Assembly: GCA_029239785.1 (NCBI GenBank)
Contig: JARBUG010000006.1
Span: 1 to 64,000 of the forward strand
DNA: 64,000 nt
Direction: 5' to 3'
Source: Symbiobacteriaceae bacterium
Lineage (GTDB): Bacteria > Bacillota > Sulfobacillia > Symbiobacteriales > Symbiobacteriaceae
The first letter of the stretch is position 1. Every line of letters begins with the position of its first letter. A program made the position numbers and the translations under genes. The notes below the pieces were generated by a model. The model was given only the letters and a program-made list of their open reading frames with translations. It was not told the origin of the DNA and ran no database searches. Shown here piece by piece: positions 38,773-47,271 of the stretch.

Positions 38773-40956
38773 ATGCTCATGATCGAACCTTCGACTTTCT
38801 GGGCCGGAGTTCCGGCGACGCTGACCGCTGAACAGCGCAAAGCCATCGCCCACGTCGACGGGCCCCTGCTGGTAGTGGCCGGCCCCGGGTCGGGCAAGAC
38901 CACCGTTATCACCTATCGTGCAGCCTATCTCACGCAAGTGGCGGGTATCGATCCCGCTGCTTTGCTGGTCGTTACCTTTACCAAGGCCGCCGCCGACTCC
39001 ATGAAGGCCCGCACCGCCAAGGTCGCCGGCCCCATGGTCGCCGCCCGGGCCACCTTTGGCACCTTCCATGCCCTGGCCTTCCGCATGCTGACCCAGGCCA
39101 ACCCGGGCCAGCGCCCGCAAATCATCGACGAGAGCGAGCAGCTTGGCCTCGTCCGCCAACTCATGCGCCACATCGGCCTGAACACGGACGACGACACAGT
39201 CATGGAAGCGGTGGCCGAAATCTCCCGCATGCGGGCAACTACCCAGAGCCCTGCCGAGTTTAAGCCCCACGCCATGACCAAAACCGACTTCAAGCGGCTG
39301 TTTGAAGGCTACCAGGAAGCCAAGGCCAACCGGGGCGCCATGGACTTTGACGACCTGCTGCATGAGGCGCTTACCCTGCTCAAAACCAGGCCCCAGTTGC
39401 TTACTGCTTATCGCAAGCGTTACACGCATATCATGGTCGATGAGTTCCAGGACACCAACCCCGTCCAGTGGGAGCTGGTACAGCTTCTGGCCAACCCGCT
39501 GCATAACCTGTGTGTCGTGGGCGACGACGACCAGTCGATTTACGGCTGGCGCGGCGCATCGCCTACGTTCCTGCTGGGTTTTCCCATGCAGTACCCCGGG
39601 TGCACCCGGGTGACGCTGGACCTGAACCACCGCTGCCCGCCCCCGGTGGTGGAGGCATCCAACCGGCTGGCGGCGTTCAACAAGAACCGCTTTGGCAAGG
39701 TGATCAAGTCTGGCAAGCCGAAGGGGATTCCGGTGCAGCTGCTGGCCCCGGCCGACAGTCTCCTGGAAGCCGAAGAGATCGTCCAACTCTTGAGACGCTC
39801 CCAGGCGCCGCTGAGCGACTGGGCCGTCATCTACCGGACGAACCAGCAGGCGCACGCCATCGCACAGGTGCTGGCGCGGGAAGATATCCCCTACCGGGCC
39901 CTGGGCGGTCTGCCCAACCTGTTCAAGCGCTGGCCCGTGCAGGATGTGCTCAGCTATCTGCGGGCGGCAACCGGCCATATTGATGCGCTCGAAGGCGTCA
40001 TCAACCGGCCGAACCGGTATATTTCGCGGCAGGTCATGCAAGAGGCCAAACGGCTGACCGCCCGCGGCGATACCGACCTGCTGACCGCGATCGGGCAGAC
40101 CGGCCTGCTGCGGTCCTGGCAGCTGCGGCCCATTGAGGAACTCATGGACCACCTGCGGCGGGTCTCTGTGCTGGCCGCCCCCGATGCGATCAACTACGTC
40201 AGGCGCTTCATCGGGTACGACGAGTATATTCAGGAATACTGTGCCCGCGAAGGCGGTTCCGCCGACGAAATGCTGGGCCTGCTCTCCGAAGTGGAGCGTA
40301 CCAGCGCCAAGGTGCCGCTGGCAGCCTTTCTCGCACAGGTCGATTCGTTCTCCACCCGAGGCGCTGCGTCAAACGCCGGCGATGATGCGGTCACGCTGGT
40401 CACCTGCCACAAAGCGAAAGGCCTGGAGTACCCCCGGGTGATCGTGGTGGGCGCCATCGACAAGTTAATGCCCCACCGCGGGGCGGATGATGTCGAAGAA
40501 GAGCGCCGCCTGATGTACGTGGCCATGACCCGGGCGGTGGACCGGCTCTGGATAAGCAGTCCCGGCGCTTACGAGGGCCGGGAGTCGAAGCCGTCGCCGT
40601 TTATTGGCGAGGCGCTGGGGGCAGAGGCAGAGGCCTGGCTGCAGGCGCAGCACAAAGGGACTGCCGAGCCGCCGCAGCCGGCGGCGCCCGACTCGGTCCT
40701 GCGGGCGGTGCCCAAGCCGGCCCCGCGCAAGCGCTCCCCGAAGCGGGTCACTGCCGAAACTGCCCCCGAGCCCGAGCTGGATGTCTCGGCGCTGGTGCCC
40801 GGCGCCACGGTTTATCACGACCGGCACGGGCAGGGCGTCATTGAGTCCGTCGATATGACATTGCGACGGATCATTATCGACTTCAGCGGCAAGCGGATGT
40901 CGCTGGACCTGGCCTGGTGCCTGGGTATGCCCCAGTACTTTCGCGTGATGTCTTAG
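38773..40956 (+). CDS. UvrD/PcrA-type DNA helicase
   Basis: A 727-residue superfamily 1 helicase: Q-motif LTAEQRKAIAHVDGPLLVVA, Walker A GPGSGKTTVI, Walker B HIMVDEFQDTN, GDDDQSIYGWRGA (motif III), VTCHKAKGLEYPRVIVV (motif V) and MYVAMTRAVDRLWI (motif VI). The C-terminal ~60 residues (PGATVYHDRHGQGVIESVD) are the Tudor-like RNA-polymerase-binding tail of PcrA. It unwinds DNA 3' to 5' in repair and in removal of bound proteins. ATG 38773 is chosen: AGGAGGTG lies ~15 bases upstream; the longer frame from 38629 lacks a ribosome site. Confidence 0.92.
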   Translation: MLMIEPSTFWAGVPATLTAEQRKAIAHVDGPLLVVAGPGSGKTTVITYRAAYLTQVAGIDPAALLVVTFTKAAADSMKARTAKVAGPMVAARATFGTFHALAFRMLTQANPGQRPQIIDESEQLGLVRQLMRHIGLNTDDDTVMEAVAEISRMRATTQSPAEFKPHAMTKTDFKRLFEGYQEAKANRGAMDFDDLLHEALTLLKTRPQLLTAYRKRYTHIMVDEFQDTNPVQWELVQLLANPLHNLCVVGDDDQSIYGWRGASPTFLLGFPMQYPGCTRVTLDLNHRCPPPVVEASNRLAAFNKNRFGKVIKSGKPKGIPVQLLAPADSLLEAEEIVQLLRRSQAPLSDWAVIYRTNQQAHAIAQVLAREDIPYRALGGLPNLFKRWPVQDVLSYLRAATGHIDALEGVINRPNRYISRQVMQEAKRLTARGDTDLLTAIGQTGLLRSWQLRPIEELMDHLRRVSVLAAPDAINYVRRFIGYDEYIQEYCAREGGSADEMLGLLSEVERTSAKVPLAAFLAQVDSFSTRGAASNAGDDAVTLVTCHKAKGLEYPRVIVVGAIDKLMPHRGADDVEEERRLMYVAMTRAVDRLWISSPGAYEGRESKPSPFIGEALGAEAEAWLQAQHKGTAEPPQPAAPDSVLRAVPKPAPRKRSPKRVTAETAPEPELDVSALVPGATVYHDRHGQGVIESVDMTLRRIIIDFSGKRMSLDLAWCLGMPQYFRVMS

Positions 40957-40969
40957 GAGGAGCAGACCC

Positions 40970-41371
40970 ATGCCAAAGCCCCGTCAGGAGATGTACCCGG
41001 AGCCCCAGGCGCCCCGGGAGCAGTTCATGGAGATCCTCGCCGACCTGTGCGAAACCATTCCCGGCGTGGCCAAGCGGCGGGAGATGCTTCTGCTGATTCC
41101 CGACCTGATGGACAAGGTCGCGGAAGGGCTGATTATGGACGCGGTCATCAGTGGCAAGGGCGTGCTGAACACCATCACCGATGTGGGCTCCGACTCGATC
41201 GCTTTGGTTTACAACAACGGGTGGGCGCTGGGCTTCGAAGGCGATGGCGGTGAGTTGGTCATTCTGATCGACTACATCGACCGAATCGCCCCACGCAAAA
41301 CCGGCCTCGAAATCGACCTCGAAACGGGCGAGACTGTCTACCTGCGCTTCCACGGGCGCACAGTGGAATAA
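40970..41371 (+). CDS. Conserved-looking cytosolic protein of unknown function
   Basis: A 133-residue protein starting 13 bases after the helicase stop, with AGGAGGAGC before the ATG. Acidic; a helical first half (FMEILADLCETIPGVAKRRE) and a beta-rich second half (GWALGFEGDGGELVILIDY) ending in FHGRTVE. One Cys, no membrane segment. I do not recognise the family. Tight coupling to pcrA suggests cotranscription but does not prove a repair role. Confidence 0.7.
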   Translation: MPKPRQEMYPEPQAPREQFMEILADLCETIPGVAKRREMLLLIPDLMDKVAEGLIMDAVISGKGVLNTITDVGSDSIALVYNNGWALGFEGDGGELVILIDYIDRIAPRKTGLEIDLETGETVYLRFHGRTVE

Positions 41372-41375
41372 ACGA

Positions 41376-41411
41376 AAGCGGCAGGGCGCCACACCGGCGC
41401 ACCTGCCGCTT
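41376..41411. terminator. Bidirectional terminator
   Basis: A long stem AAGCGGCAGGGCGCC / GGCGC-A-CCTGCCGCTT with loop ACACC sits between convergent genes ending at 41371 and 41413. Confidence 0.75.
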
Positions 41412-41412
41412 C

Positions 41413-42168
41413 CTACTTCAGACCGTTCCGCAGATACTTCCGCATCCGCCAGCGAAACGCATCATCCCCAATCCGATTCTGCTCAACCGCATCGGCGTAG
41501 GCGTCTGCGACGCCGAACGCATAGACCGACGGCCAGAAGAGCAACCACTGGAAGTCCAACGCCGGCATCACCAGATGGAACTCGCCGCGCATGGTGTGAA
41601 AGGCAGCCAGCCCCAGCCCGGACTTGAAGAGCACCAAAAAATACCAGATCATCAACGTGAACGCCCGCATGACATGTTCGTTGTACAACTGTCCGAAGCC
41701 GGGCACAAAGGCCGACCACAAAGCCGCCAACGTCGGACTCCGCCGGTTCAGCGACCTGATTCCCAGCCAGTTTACGCACAGCCCGTCAAACCTGCGTTGT
41801 GGCTGAAGGCGTTCCTGGGTAGCCAGTCCGTTTAGTTCAATGCATTTTCGGTAAGCATCAAACATCGCGAAGATGTAAAACACGGGGTAGACGAGCAACC
41901 AGTCATAGTTGACAACCGACGCCGCCAGGTCGCCCCGGCCCGTAATGGTGTAATAAATCGCCACATTGAGGTGGGCCTGGTGGTTGACAAGGATCTCCCA
42001 AGACATGTAGATCAGGCCCTTCAGATGCTGGCCCATGTATATGTGGCCGAAGCCCGGCAGGGCGACCGTCCACCAGACGGCCACCCAGGGGTTGCGGTGC
42101 GTTACATAGGCCGTACAGAGCGTCTGAATTTGGACCCGTGGAATGATTTGGCGGTCGATGGAAAGCAC
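41413..42168 (-). CDS. Membrane protein with duplicated PGFGxxY module
   Basis: About 251 residues with six or so hydrophobic segments. Two related halves start with NPWVAVWWTVALPGFGHIYM and SPTLAALWSAFVPGFGQLYN; the PGFG(H/Q)(I/L)Y motif recalls TM2/DUF5683-like domains. Between them lies a polar loop with an LNGLATQERLQPQRRFDG stretch. Function unknown. The start is uncertain: GTG 42168 is chosen, and a GTG at 42219 would overlap the ribosome site of the divergent gene. Confidence 0.7.
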   Translation of the reverse strand: MLSIDRQIIPRVQIQTLCTAYVTHRNPWVAVWWTVALPGFGHIYMGQHLKGLIYMSWEILVNHQAHLNVAIYYTITGRGDLAASVVNYDWLLVYPVFYIFAMFDAYRKCIELNGLATQERLQPQRRFDGLCVNWLGIRSLNRRSPTLAALWSAFVPGFGQLYNEHVMRAFTLMIWYFLVLFKSGLGLAAFHTMRGEFHLVMPALDFQWLLFWPSVYAFGVADAYADAVEQNRIGDDAFRWRMRKYLRNGLK

Positions 42169-42232
42169 CCCCGAAAGCAGGAATGAGTAGGCGCCTTGAT
42201 TGCGAAAGATAGAAATCACGGAGGTGCCTCAG

Positions 42233-42769
42233 GTGCCCACTGTGATGGCCATTTTTCAGTTGCCCGAACACGCCGAAGCGGCGGTGGCAGAACTCAGTCT
42301 GAACGGATTCACGGAAAAACATGTAGCGATGGTGCTCTTCTCTGCGATCGCGCCACCACCGTCGGGCAAGGCGGGGCTTATTGGCTGGTTGTCGAGCGGG
42401 GGCGCCCTGGGTGACACCATTGACCGCTCGGACGGCGTTGGGGTGATGGATGGCATAGGCCTGGGGGCGGTCATCGCCGGGCTGGTAGGCATGGTCTGGG
42501 GGAGCAGACTCCGCTACGGGCCCATTGCCATAGGAACCCTGGCCATGCTGTTCGGCGGCCTGGTTGGCTATTTCGTTGACCGGCTGATTCCCGAGCGGCG
42601 GCGCGGCCAATATGAGATGAATCGCATTCCGGGCGTCGTGATGCTGCAAATTACTGCCCCGCAGGCCGAGCGGGCCCAACTGGTCAAACATGTATTGAAG
42701 GCAAATGGCGTAAAGCAGGTGGCCGAGATACCGGATTTTGGGTTGCCACCGCCAGACTGGACTCGTTAA
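42233..42769 (+). CDS. Membrane protein with glycine-zipper segment
   Basis: A 178-residue protein from GTG 42233 (GGAGGTG six bases upstream). The N-terminal ~45 residues look like a ferredoxin-like sensor or binding fold (VMAIFQLPEHAEAAVAELSL), the middle is a Gly-rich pair of TMs (GIGLGAVIAGLVGMVWGSRL, IAIGTLAMLFGGLVGYFVDR), and the C-terminus repeats an alpha/beta half (VVMLQITAPQAERAQLVKHV). This resembles general-stress DUF1269/glycine-zipper proteins, without a confirmed function. Confidence 0.7.
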   Translation: MPTVMAIFQLPEHAEAAVAELSLNGFTEKHVAMVLFSAIAPPPSGKAGLIGWLSSGGALGDTIDRSDGVGVMDGIGLGAVIAGLVGMVWGSRLRYGPIAIGTLAMLFGGLVGYFVDRLIPERRRGQYEMNRIPGVVMLQITAPQAERAQLVKHVLKANGVKQVAEIPDFGLPPPDWTR

Positions 42770-42785
42770 CCAGGGCGGGCAAACG

Positions 42786-42822
42786 AAAGGCGGGCGCCAC
42801 TGTGGTGTTGGCGCCCGCCTTT
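42786..42822. terminator. Bidirectional terminator
   Basis: AAAGGCGGGCGCCA (42786-42799) pairs perfectly with TGGCGCCCGCCTTT (42809-42822), between convergent genes ending at 42769 and 42826. Confidence 0.85.
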
Positions 42823-42825
42823 GTA

Positions 42826-43383
42826 TCAGCTCTTTTTCCACTCCACCTTGATGTCGTCTCGCCCCTCAAGCCGGTTGGCGGCCCGGGCGGCCACGAACAG
42901 GAAATCGGAGAGGCGATTCAGGTATTGGAGGAGCACCTCGTCCGCCGGTTCGGTGGCCATCAGGGTGACGAGCCGCCGCTCGGCCCGGCGGGCCACGGTG
43001 CGTGCGGTGTGCAGGGCGGCTGCGGCCGGGGTGCCACCGGGCAGAATGAAGGTGCGGAGCGGGTCGAGCCCCGCTTCCAGTTGGTCAATGTTCTGCTCCA
43101 GGGCGGTGACCATCTCTGCCGTCACCTTGGGTTGCTCGCCCTTGTCCTTGTTGGGTGGGACGGCCAGGTCGGCGCCTACATCAAACATCTCGCGCTGAAT
43201 GCGGGTCAGCATGGCCGTCAGATCTGGTGCCGAGTGCGGCAGCACTGCCAGGGCGCTCCCGATGAATGCGTTCGCTTCATCGACCGTTCCGTAGGCTTCA
43301 ACCCGGAGCGCATCTTTCGAGACCCGTTCACCCCACCGCAGACTGGTCTGGCCGGCATCGCCGGTCCGTGTGTAAATCTTCAT
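42826..43383 (-). CDS. Cob(I)alamin adenosyltransferase, PduO type
   Basis: A 185-residue PduO-type ATR: N-terminal KIYTRTGDAGQTSL (ATP-binding TRTGDxGxT), VEAYGTVDEANAFIG, and C-terminal ARTVARRAERRLV ... LLQYLNRLSDFLFVAARAAN. It makes adenosylcobalamin from cob(I)alamin and ATP. ATG 43383 follows GCAGAGGTGAGGGG. No cobalamin riboswitch or B12-dependent enzyme is visible next to it. Confidence 0.93.
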   Translation of the reverse strand: MKIYTRTGDAGQTSLRWGERVSKDALRVEAYGTVDEANAFIGSALAVLPHSAPDLTAMLTRIQREMFDVGADLAVPPNKDKGEQPKVTAEMVTALEQNIDQLEAGLDPLRTFILPGGTPAAAALHTARTVARRAERRLVTLMATEPADEVLLQYLNRLSDFLFVAARAANRLEGRDDIKVEWKKS

Positions 43384-43494
43384 TCCCCTCACCTCTGCCA
43401 ATAGTGTAGCATGGCGACGGCAGGATTTGGCCGACGCACTGGCAAACTCAACGATGATTATACAGACCCTATACATGTAGAGGAGGGACCCTTC

Positions 43495-44070
43495 TTGCAG
43501 CGAGCGGACGCCTGGAATCTGGTAAGCGAGTATACAACGAACCCCCGGCTGATCAACCACATGCTCTGCGTGGAGGTGGCCATGCGGGCTTACGCCGTCA
43601 AGTATGGTGAGGATCAGGAGACCTGGGGTGTAATCGGCCTGCTCCACGACTTTGACTATGAACGGTGGCCCGAGCCGCCCGACCATCCGCTGCAGGGGGA
43701 GCGGATTCTGGCCGAGCGGGGCGTGTCGGCGGAGATTCGCTACACGATCTGCTCCCATGCTGACTACTTGCAGGACCAGTATCCCCGGCGCCGGCTGGTG
43801 GACAAGGTCCTTTATGCCGTCGATGAACTCTCGGGTCTGATTGTGGCGACGGCACTGGTCAAGCCGTCGAAGTCGATTTTCGAAGTGGATGCGGATTCGG
43901 TGCTCAAAAAGATGAAGGATAAGCGGTTCGCGGCCGGCGTCAATCGGGAAGATGTGGTGAAGGGCGCCCAGGAGCTGGGCGTCGAGTTGAAGGAGCACAT
44001 CGCCTTTTTGATTGAGGCATTCAAGGAGTCGTGCGATATTCTGGGCCTGCGGGGCAGTTACCAGGGATGA
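43495..44070 (+). CDS. HD-domain phosphohydrolase
   Basis: About 191 residues from TTG 43495, behind GAGGAGGGACCC. HD-domain metal motifs: NHMLCVEVAMRAYA (first His), LLHDFDYERWP (HD pair), SHADYL and a distal Asp in VDELSGLIVA. It is of the small HDIG-type group annotated as hydrolases of unknown specificity. The longer frame from 43411 precedes the ribosome site. Its stop overlaps the THEP1 gene by four bases, so the two are translationally coupled. Confidence 0.85.
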   Translation: MQRADAWNLVSEYTTNPRLINHMLCVEVAMRAYAVKYGEDQETWGVIGLLHDFDYERWPEPPDHPLQGERILAERGVSAEIRYTICSHADYLQDQYPRRRLVDKVLYAVDELSGLIVATALVKPSKSIFEVDADSVLKKMKDKRFAAGVNREDVVKGAQELGVELKEHIAFLIEAFKESCDILGLRGSYQG

Positions 44071-44717
44071 AGCTGCTGCTGACCGGGGCGCCCCGGAGCG
44101 GGAAGTCAACCCTGGTGCGGCGCCTGTTGGAGGGTTTCGCGGGAAACGCCGGCGGTATGATGGCCACCGAACTGCTGGGTAGCGATGGGCGGCGCTGCGG
44201 GTTTGAGGTGCAGGTGGTCTGGCGGCCGGCTGGCGGGGCGCTCCAGGTGATGGAGCGGGCTGTGCTGGCGGAGGCGGCGGCCGACGGGGCGGCCGCCGGC
44301 CCCAGGGTCGGGCGGTACATCCTCCGCCCCGAGGCCCTCACCCTCGCCGTTAAGGCGCTGGACGCCGCCATGCACGAAGGCGGCCTGGTGATCATCGACG
44401 AAATCGGCTCCCTGCAGCTCGCCTCGCCGGCCTTCCGCGACGCAGTCATGCGTTGTCTTGATGGCCCGTGCGACTTGCTCGCGACCGTCGCGCAGACGCA
44501 GGACCCGTTCGTGGGAGCCATGAAGGGCCGGCCGGGCGTGCGGGTCGTGGAAGTGACCCGACAGAACCGGGAACACCTCGCTGCCGGGCTGCGGGCCTGG
44601 GTCAGTGGAGAACATCGCATCTCACAGGCATGTCAGGCACGTCCGGGCGTATGCTTTCGCAGACAAGTTTTGCGGAGGAGGATACGCCTTTGCGGCACGC
44701 GATTGCCCTTGGCCTGA
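44067..44717 (+). CDS. THEP1-type nucleoside-triphosphatase
   Basis: A 216-residue P-loop NTPase: Walker A LLLTGAPRSGKSTLVRRLLE, GGMMATELLGSDGRRCGFEV, Walker B GLVIIDEIGSLQL. THEP1 hydrolyses ATP/GTP slowly; the physiological target is unknown. ATG 44067 overlaps the HD gene stop. The last ~35 residues are Cys/Arg-rich and overlap the next gene by 28 bases, so the tail may be non-conserved. Confidence 0.85.
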   Translation: MKLLLTGAPRSGKSTLVRRLLEGFAGNAGGMMATELLGSDGRRCGFEVQVVWRPAGGALQVMERAVLAEAAADGAAAGPRVGRYILRPEALTLAVKALDAAMHEGGLVIIDEIGSLQLASPAFRDAVMRCLDGPCDLLATVAQTQDPFVGAMKGRPGVRVVEVTRQNREHLAAGLRAWVSGEHRISQACQARPGVCFRRQVLRRRIRLCGTRLPLA

Positions 44718-45028
44718 AACTTGCGGTGTACCTTGTGATTTTTGTGCTGACCCGTCCCATGGTCGGTACCGGTCTGCCTCAGTGGATGATTCTCGCGGCG
44801 GTCCATACCTTGCTGCTCTGGTTTGCGGACCTGGTGGTTCTGCCCAGGCTCGGCAACCTGGTGGCGCTTTTTGGCGACATAGTCACCCTGTTTGTTGGAA
44901 CCAGCCTGGTGGCGGCCGCTTTTTGGACCTACCCGTCCCCGAGCGCACTGCTCATTGCCGTGGTTGCCGGCGCCGCTTTCGAGTGGTGGTTCCACAACTG
45001 GCTGCTCTCTACCGCAACGGTTGAATAA
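44690..45028 (+). CDS. DUF2512 (YndM-like) membrane protein
   Basis: About 112 residues from TTG 44690, behind GGAGGAGGA inside the end of the THEP1 gene. Four hydrophobic helices (LGLKLAVYLVIFVLTRPMVG, MILAAVHTLLLWFADLVVLP, LVALFGDIVTLFVGTSLVAA, and a last one ending FEWWFHNWLL) fit the DUF2512 family found in spore-forming Firmicutes. Function unknown. Confidence 0.8.
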   Translation: MRHAIALGLKLAVYLVIFVLTRPMVGTGLPQWMILAAVHTLLLWFADLVVLPRLGNLVALFGDIVTLFVGTSLVAAAFWTYPSPSALLIAVVAGAAFEWWFHNWLLSTATVE

Positions 45029-45034
45029 CCATGC

Positions 45035-45079
45035 AAAGACCGTACCGGGCCGGATTTTCCAGCCTCGGTACGGTCTTTT
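45035..45079 (+). terminator. Terminator of the HD-THEP1-DUF2512 operon
   Basis: AAAGACCGTACCG pairs with CGGTACGGTCTTT across a loop of about 18 bases, ending in TTTTC. Confidence 0.8.
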
Positions 45080-45162
45080 CGCGTCCTGCGCGCGGCGAGA
45101 GCGATCAGTATGGGCAACCTAGTTCTGTGCAGCAACAACATCTGACGAAGGGCGGCTGGCAC

Positions 45163-45918
45163 ATGCACAGACGCGGAGCCCCGATCCTGCCATGGGTCAT
45201 CGCTGCCGGGGCCGTTACGGCGGCCTGGACGGTCTGGCGCCGCACCCATCAACCGTACTACCCTGATGTGGCACTCCATGCCGGCATCGAACTGCTCAGC
45301 AGACAGCGCCGCGTGCTGGCCATCGGGCCGCACCCGGGCGATTTGGAGACGTTCGCCGGCGGCACCCTCCGGTTGCTGGCGCAGAATGGCAGCGCTGTGA
45401 CCCTTGCTGTCCTCTCCCGGGGAGAGCGGGCCACGCGGCGGGCCAATATCGCAGAAATTCGCACGCGCGAGACCGAACACGGCGCGGCCATCATCGGTGG
45501 CAACCTGATCCAACTGTCGCTGCCCGACGGGCAGATACGTACCGGGCCGGACCTGGACCGGACCCTGGACGAGCTTTGGCAGCGGGTGGACCCGGACGTC
45601 GTCATCACCGTTGACCCCAAGGGACCGCTGCCCTTTTGCAACAACCCCGACCACCTGGCAGTCGGTGCGGCGGTACTCAGCCGGGTACGGAAAGGTATCG
45701 GCTGTGGTGAGCGGGTCTACTTTTACGGCACGCCCCAACCGAACGTGCTGATTGATATCACCGAAGTGATTCAGGAGAAGACGAACTGCTTCAGGGCGCA
45801 CCGGAGCCACCTGATCGGGCCGGACTCGGTGGTTCGGTGCTGGTCCCACGGGATCAGCCGCCTGCACAGTCGCAGAACGCCGGCCTTTTACACCGAGGCC
45901 TTCTATCGTTTGACTTGA
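45163..45918 (+). CDS. PIG-L family protein with altered catalytic motif, membrane-anchored
   Basis: A 251-residue LmbE/PIG-L-type protein. The N-terminal helix (LPWVIAAGAVTAAWTVW) is a likely membrane anchor. The usual PHPDD(x)E motif reads PHPGDLE: the zinc-ligand His and second Asp remain, but the first Asp, the general base in MshB-type deacetylases, is Gly. The second metal His region NPDHLAVG is intact. It is probably impaired as an N-acetylglucosaminyl deacetylase and could be a binding or regulatory paralogue of the next gene. ATG 45163 follows GAAGGGCGG; the downstream paralogue starts 14 bases after its stop. Confidence 0.8.
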   Translation: MHRRGAPILPWVIAAGAVTAAWTVWRRTHQPYYPDVALHAGIELLSRQRRVLAIGPHPGDLETFAGGTLRLLAQNGSAVTLAVLSRGERATRRANIAEIRTRETEHGAAIIGGNLIQLSLPDGQIRTGPDLDRTLDELWQRVDPDVVITVDPKGPLPFCNNPDHLAVGAAVLSRVRKGIGCGERVYFYGTPQPNVLIDITEVIQEKTNCFRAHRSHLIGPDSVVRCWSHGISRLHSRRTPAFYTEAFYRLT

Positions 45919-45932
45919 AAGGGGCGAGGCAG

Positions 45933-46727
45933 ATGCCTGGCAGGGTGGAAGCCAATCCTGACCGGACGCTGAGCGCCAAGCGCTCGATTTTCGGCGCACT
46001 GGCCTACATGACGAGCCGGCCAGGCGCCGAGGCGTTCGTTGCCAGCCAGATGGCGCCAGATGAACCCGCTCTGGCCCTGGCGCTGGGAGAGGGCCTGGTA
46101 CGAAGCCCGCGGCGGGTGCTGGCGCTCACCGCGCATCCCGACGACCTGGAGTTCTTTGCCGGGGGCACGCTGCGCCGCATGGCGCTGGCCGGCAGTCAGA
46201 TCTTTGCCGTGGTGATGACAGATGGCGAGAAGCGGGGCAACTGGACCGACCTCGGCGGGCAGCGCCGCAGCGAGCAGGAAGCGGCGGCCCGGTTCCAGGG
46301 GTATGCGTCGGTCAAGTTCATGGGGCTGCCCGACTTTGGGTTGCCCGAAGATCCACGTCTGGAGCATCTGGTGGCCCGCACCTGGGATGAGATCGCACCG
46401 GAGGTCGTTTTTGCCTTTGACCCCAAAGAGCTTCTGCCCCAGACCGCAAACCGGGACCACAAGGCCCTGGGGCGGACCGTGATGGACCTGGCGCGAGCCA
46501 GAATGCAGACTGGGGCGCAGGTGTACTTCTATGGCACACACCATCCGAGCGTACTGGTCGATATCACCCCGGTGATCGCGGACAAGCTGCAGGCGGTAAA
46601 AGCCCATCAGAGCCAGATGGTCTTCCTGGACGAAGCCGAAACCGACAGGACGATTCAGTCCATGGCACGCATGGCGGCGGGTGCCAGCGGCTGCGCATAT
46701 GCCGAGCCGCTTTACCGTCTGATGTAG
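45933..46727 (+). CDS. PIG-L family deacetylase
   Basis: A 264-residue LmbE/PIG-L protein with the complete motif TAHPDDLEFFAGG and NRDHKALG, so the zinc site and general base are intact. It likely removes an acetyl group from an N-acetylglucosaminyl compound; members make mycothiol/bacillithiol or modify antibiotics and lipids. It has no signal peptide; the first ~60 residues are an additional helical segment. ATG 45933 follows GGGGCGAGG. It forms an operon with the upstream paralogue. Confidence 0.85.
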   Translation: MPGRVEANPDRTLSAKRSIFGALAYMTSRPGAEAFVASQMAPDEPALALALGEGLVRSPRRVLALTAHPDDLEFFAGGTLRRMALAGSQIFAVVMTDGEKRGNWTDLGGQRRSEQEAAARFQGYASVKFMGLPDFGLPEDPRLEHLVARTWDEIAPEVVFAFDPKELLPQTANRDHKALGRTVMDLARARMQTGAQVYFYGTHHPSVLVDITPVIADKLQAVKAHQSQMVFLDEAETDRTIQSMARMAAGASGCAYAEPLYRLM

Positions 46728-46821
46728 CCCCTGCCCCGGCCGATGCCGGGCCCGCTCCCGGGAGTACCCTGCACACGCGTGGGTGAAACTACCCGGAGAA
46801 CAAAAATCCGGGGGAATGGAC

Positions 46822-47193
46822 ATGCGGATGCGGTTTGCCAGCATTTTCGTAACGGATGAGGACAAGGCCATCGATTTCTATGTAAACAAGCTGGGCTTCG
46901 AACTCCTCATGGATAACCCGACCCCGTTCGGGGGGCGGTTCCTTGCCTTCCAGCCCTCGGGCGGGGGCACGTGGCTTGTTGCGAGCCGCCCGATACCAGG
47001 CATACTGGGGCAGGCCGGCGATCGGACGAATATCTCCTGGGAGACCGACGACCTGGACGGCACCTACGAGCGCCTGAAAGCGAAGGGTGTCGAGTTCACC
47101 GAGCCGCCGCGCAAGCAGCCCTGGGGCGGGGCGGAGGCGAGGTTTATCGACCAGGACGGCAATTCGTTCCTGCTTCAGCAAGGCGGGTATTAG
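46822..47193 (+). CDS. VOC-superfamily (glyoxalase-like) protein
   Basis: A 123-residue VOC fold: FASIFVTDEDKAIDFYVNKL then GFELLMDNPTPFGGRF and the second half NISWETDDLDGTYERLKAKG, ending IDQDGNSFLLQQ. It is the small single-module dimer type that binds a metal or a hydrophobic compound; the substrate is unknown. ATG 46822 is chosen after GGGGGA; ATG 46816 is possible. Confidence 0.85.
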   Translation: MRMRFASIFVTDEDKAIDFYVNKLGFELLMDNPTPFGGRFLAFQPSGGGTWLVASRPIPGILGQAGDRTNISWETDDLDGTYERLKAKGVEFTEPPRKQPWGGAEARFIDQDGNSFLLQQGGY

Positions 47194-47271
47194 TTCCCCC
47201 CACCAGGATTGAACGGATCATCTGTCTTCTTCGTCTGATGAGACAATGACGAAGAGACGGGGGAAGCAGAG

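Noticed and set aside
43384-43494. Cobalamin riboswitch next to the adenosyltransferase gene
   Set aside because: Only ~110 bases are available and I see no B12-box-like sequence on the correct strand.
42826-44109. Extended minus-strand frame fused to the cobalamin adenosyltransferase
   Set aside because: The extension is antisense to the HD gene; the natural ATG at 43383 has a ribosome site and matches the family N-terminus.
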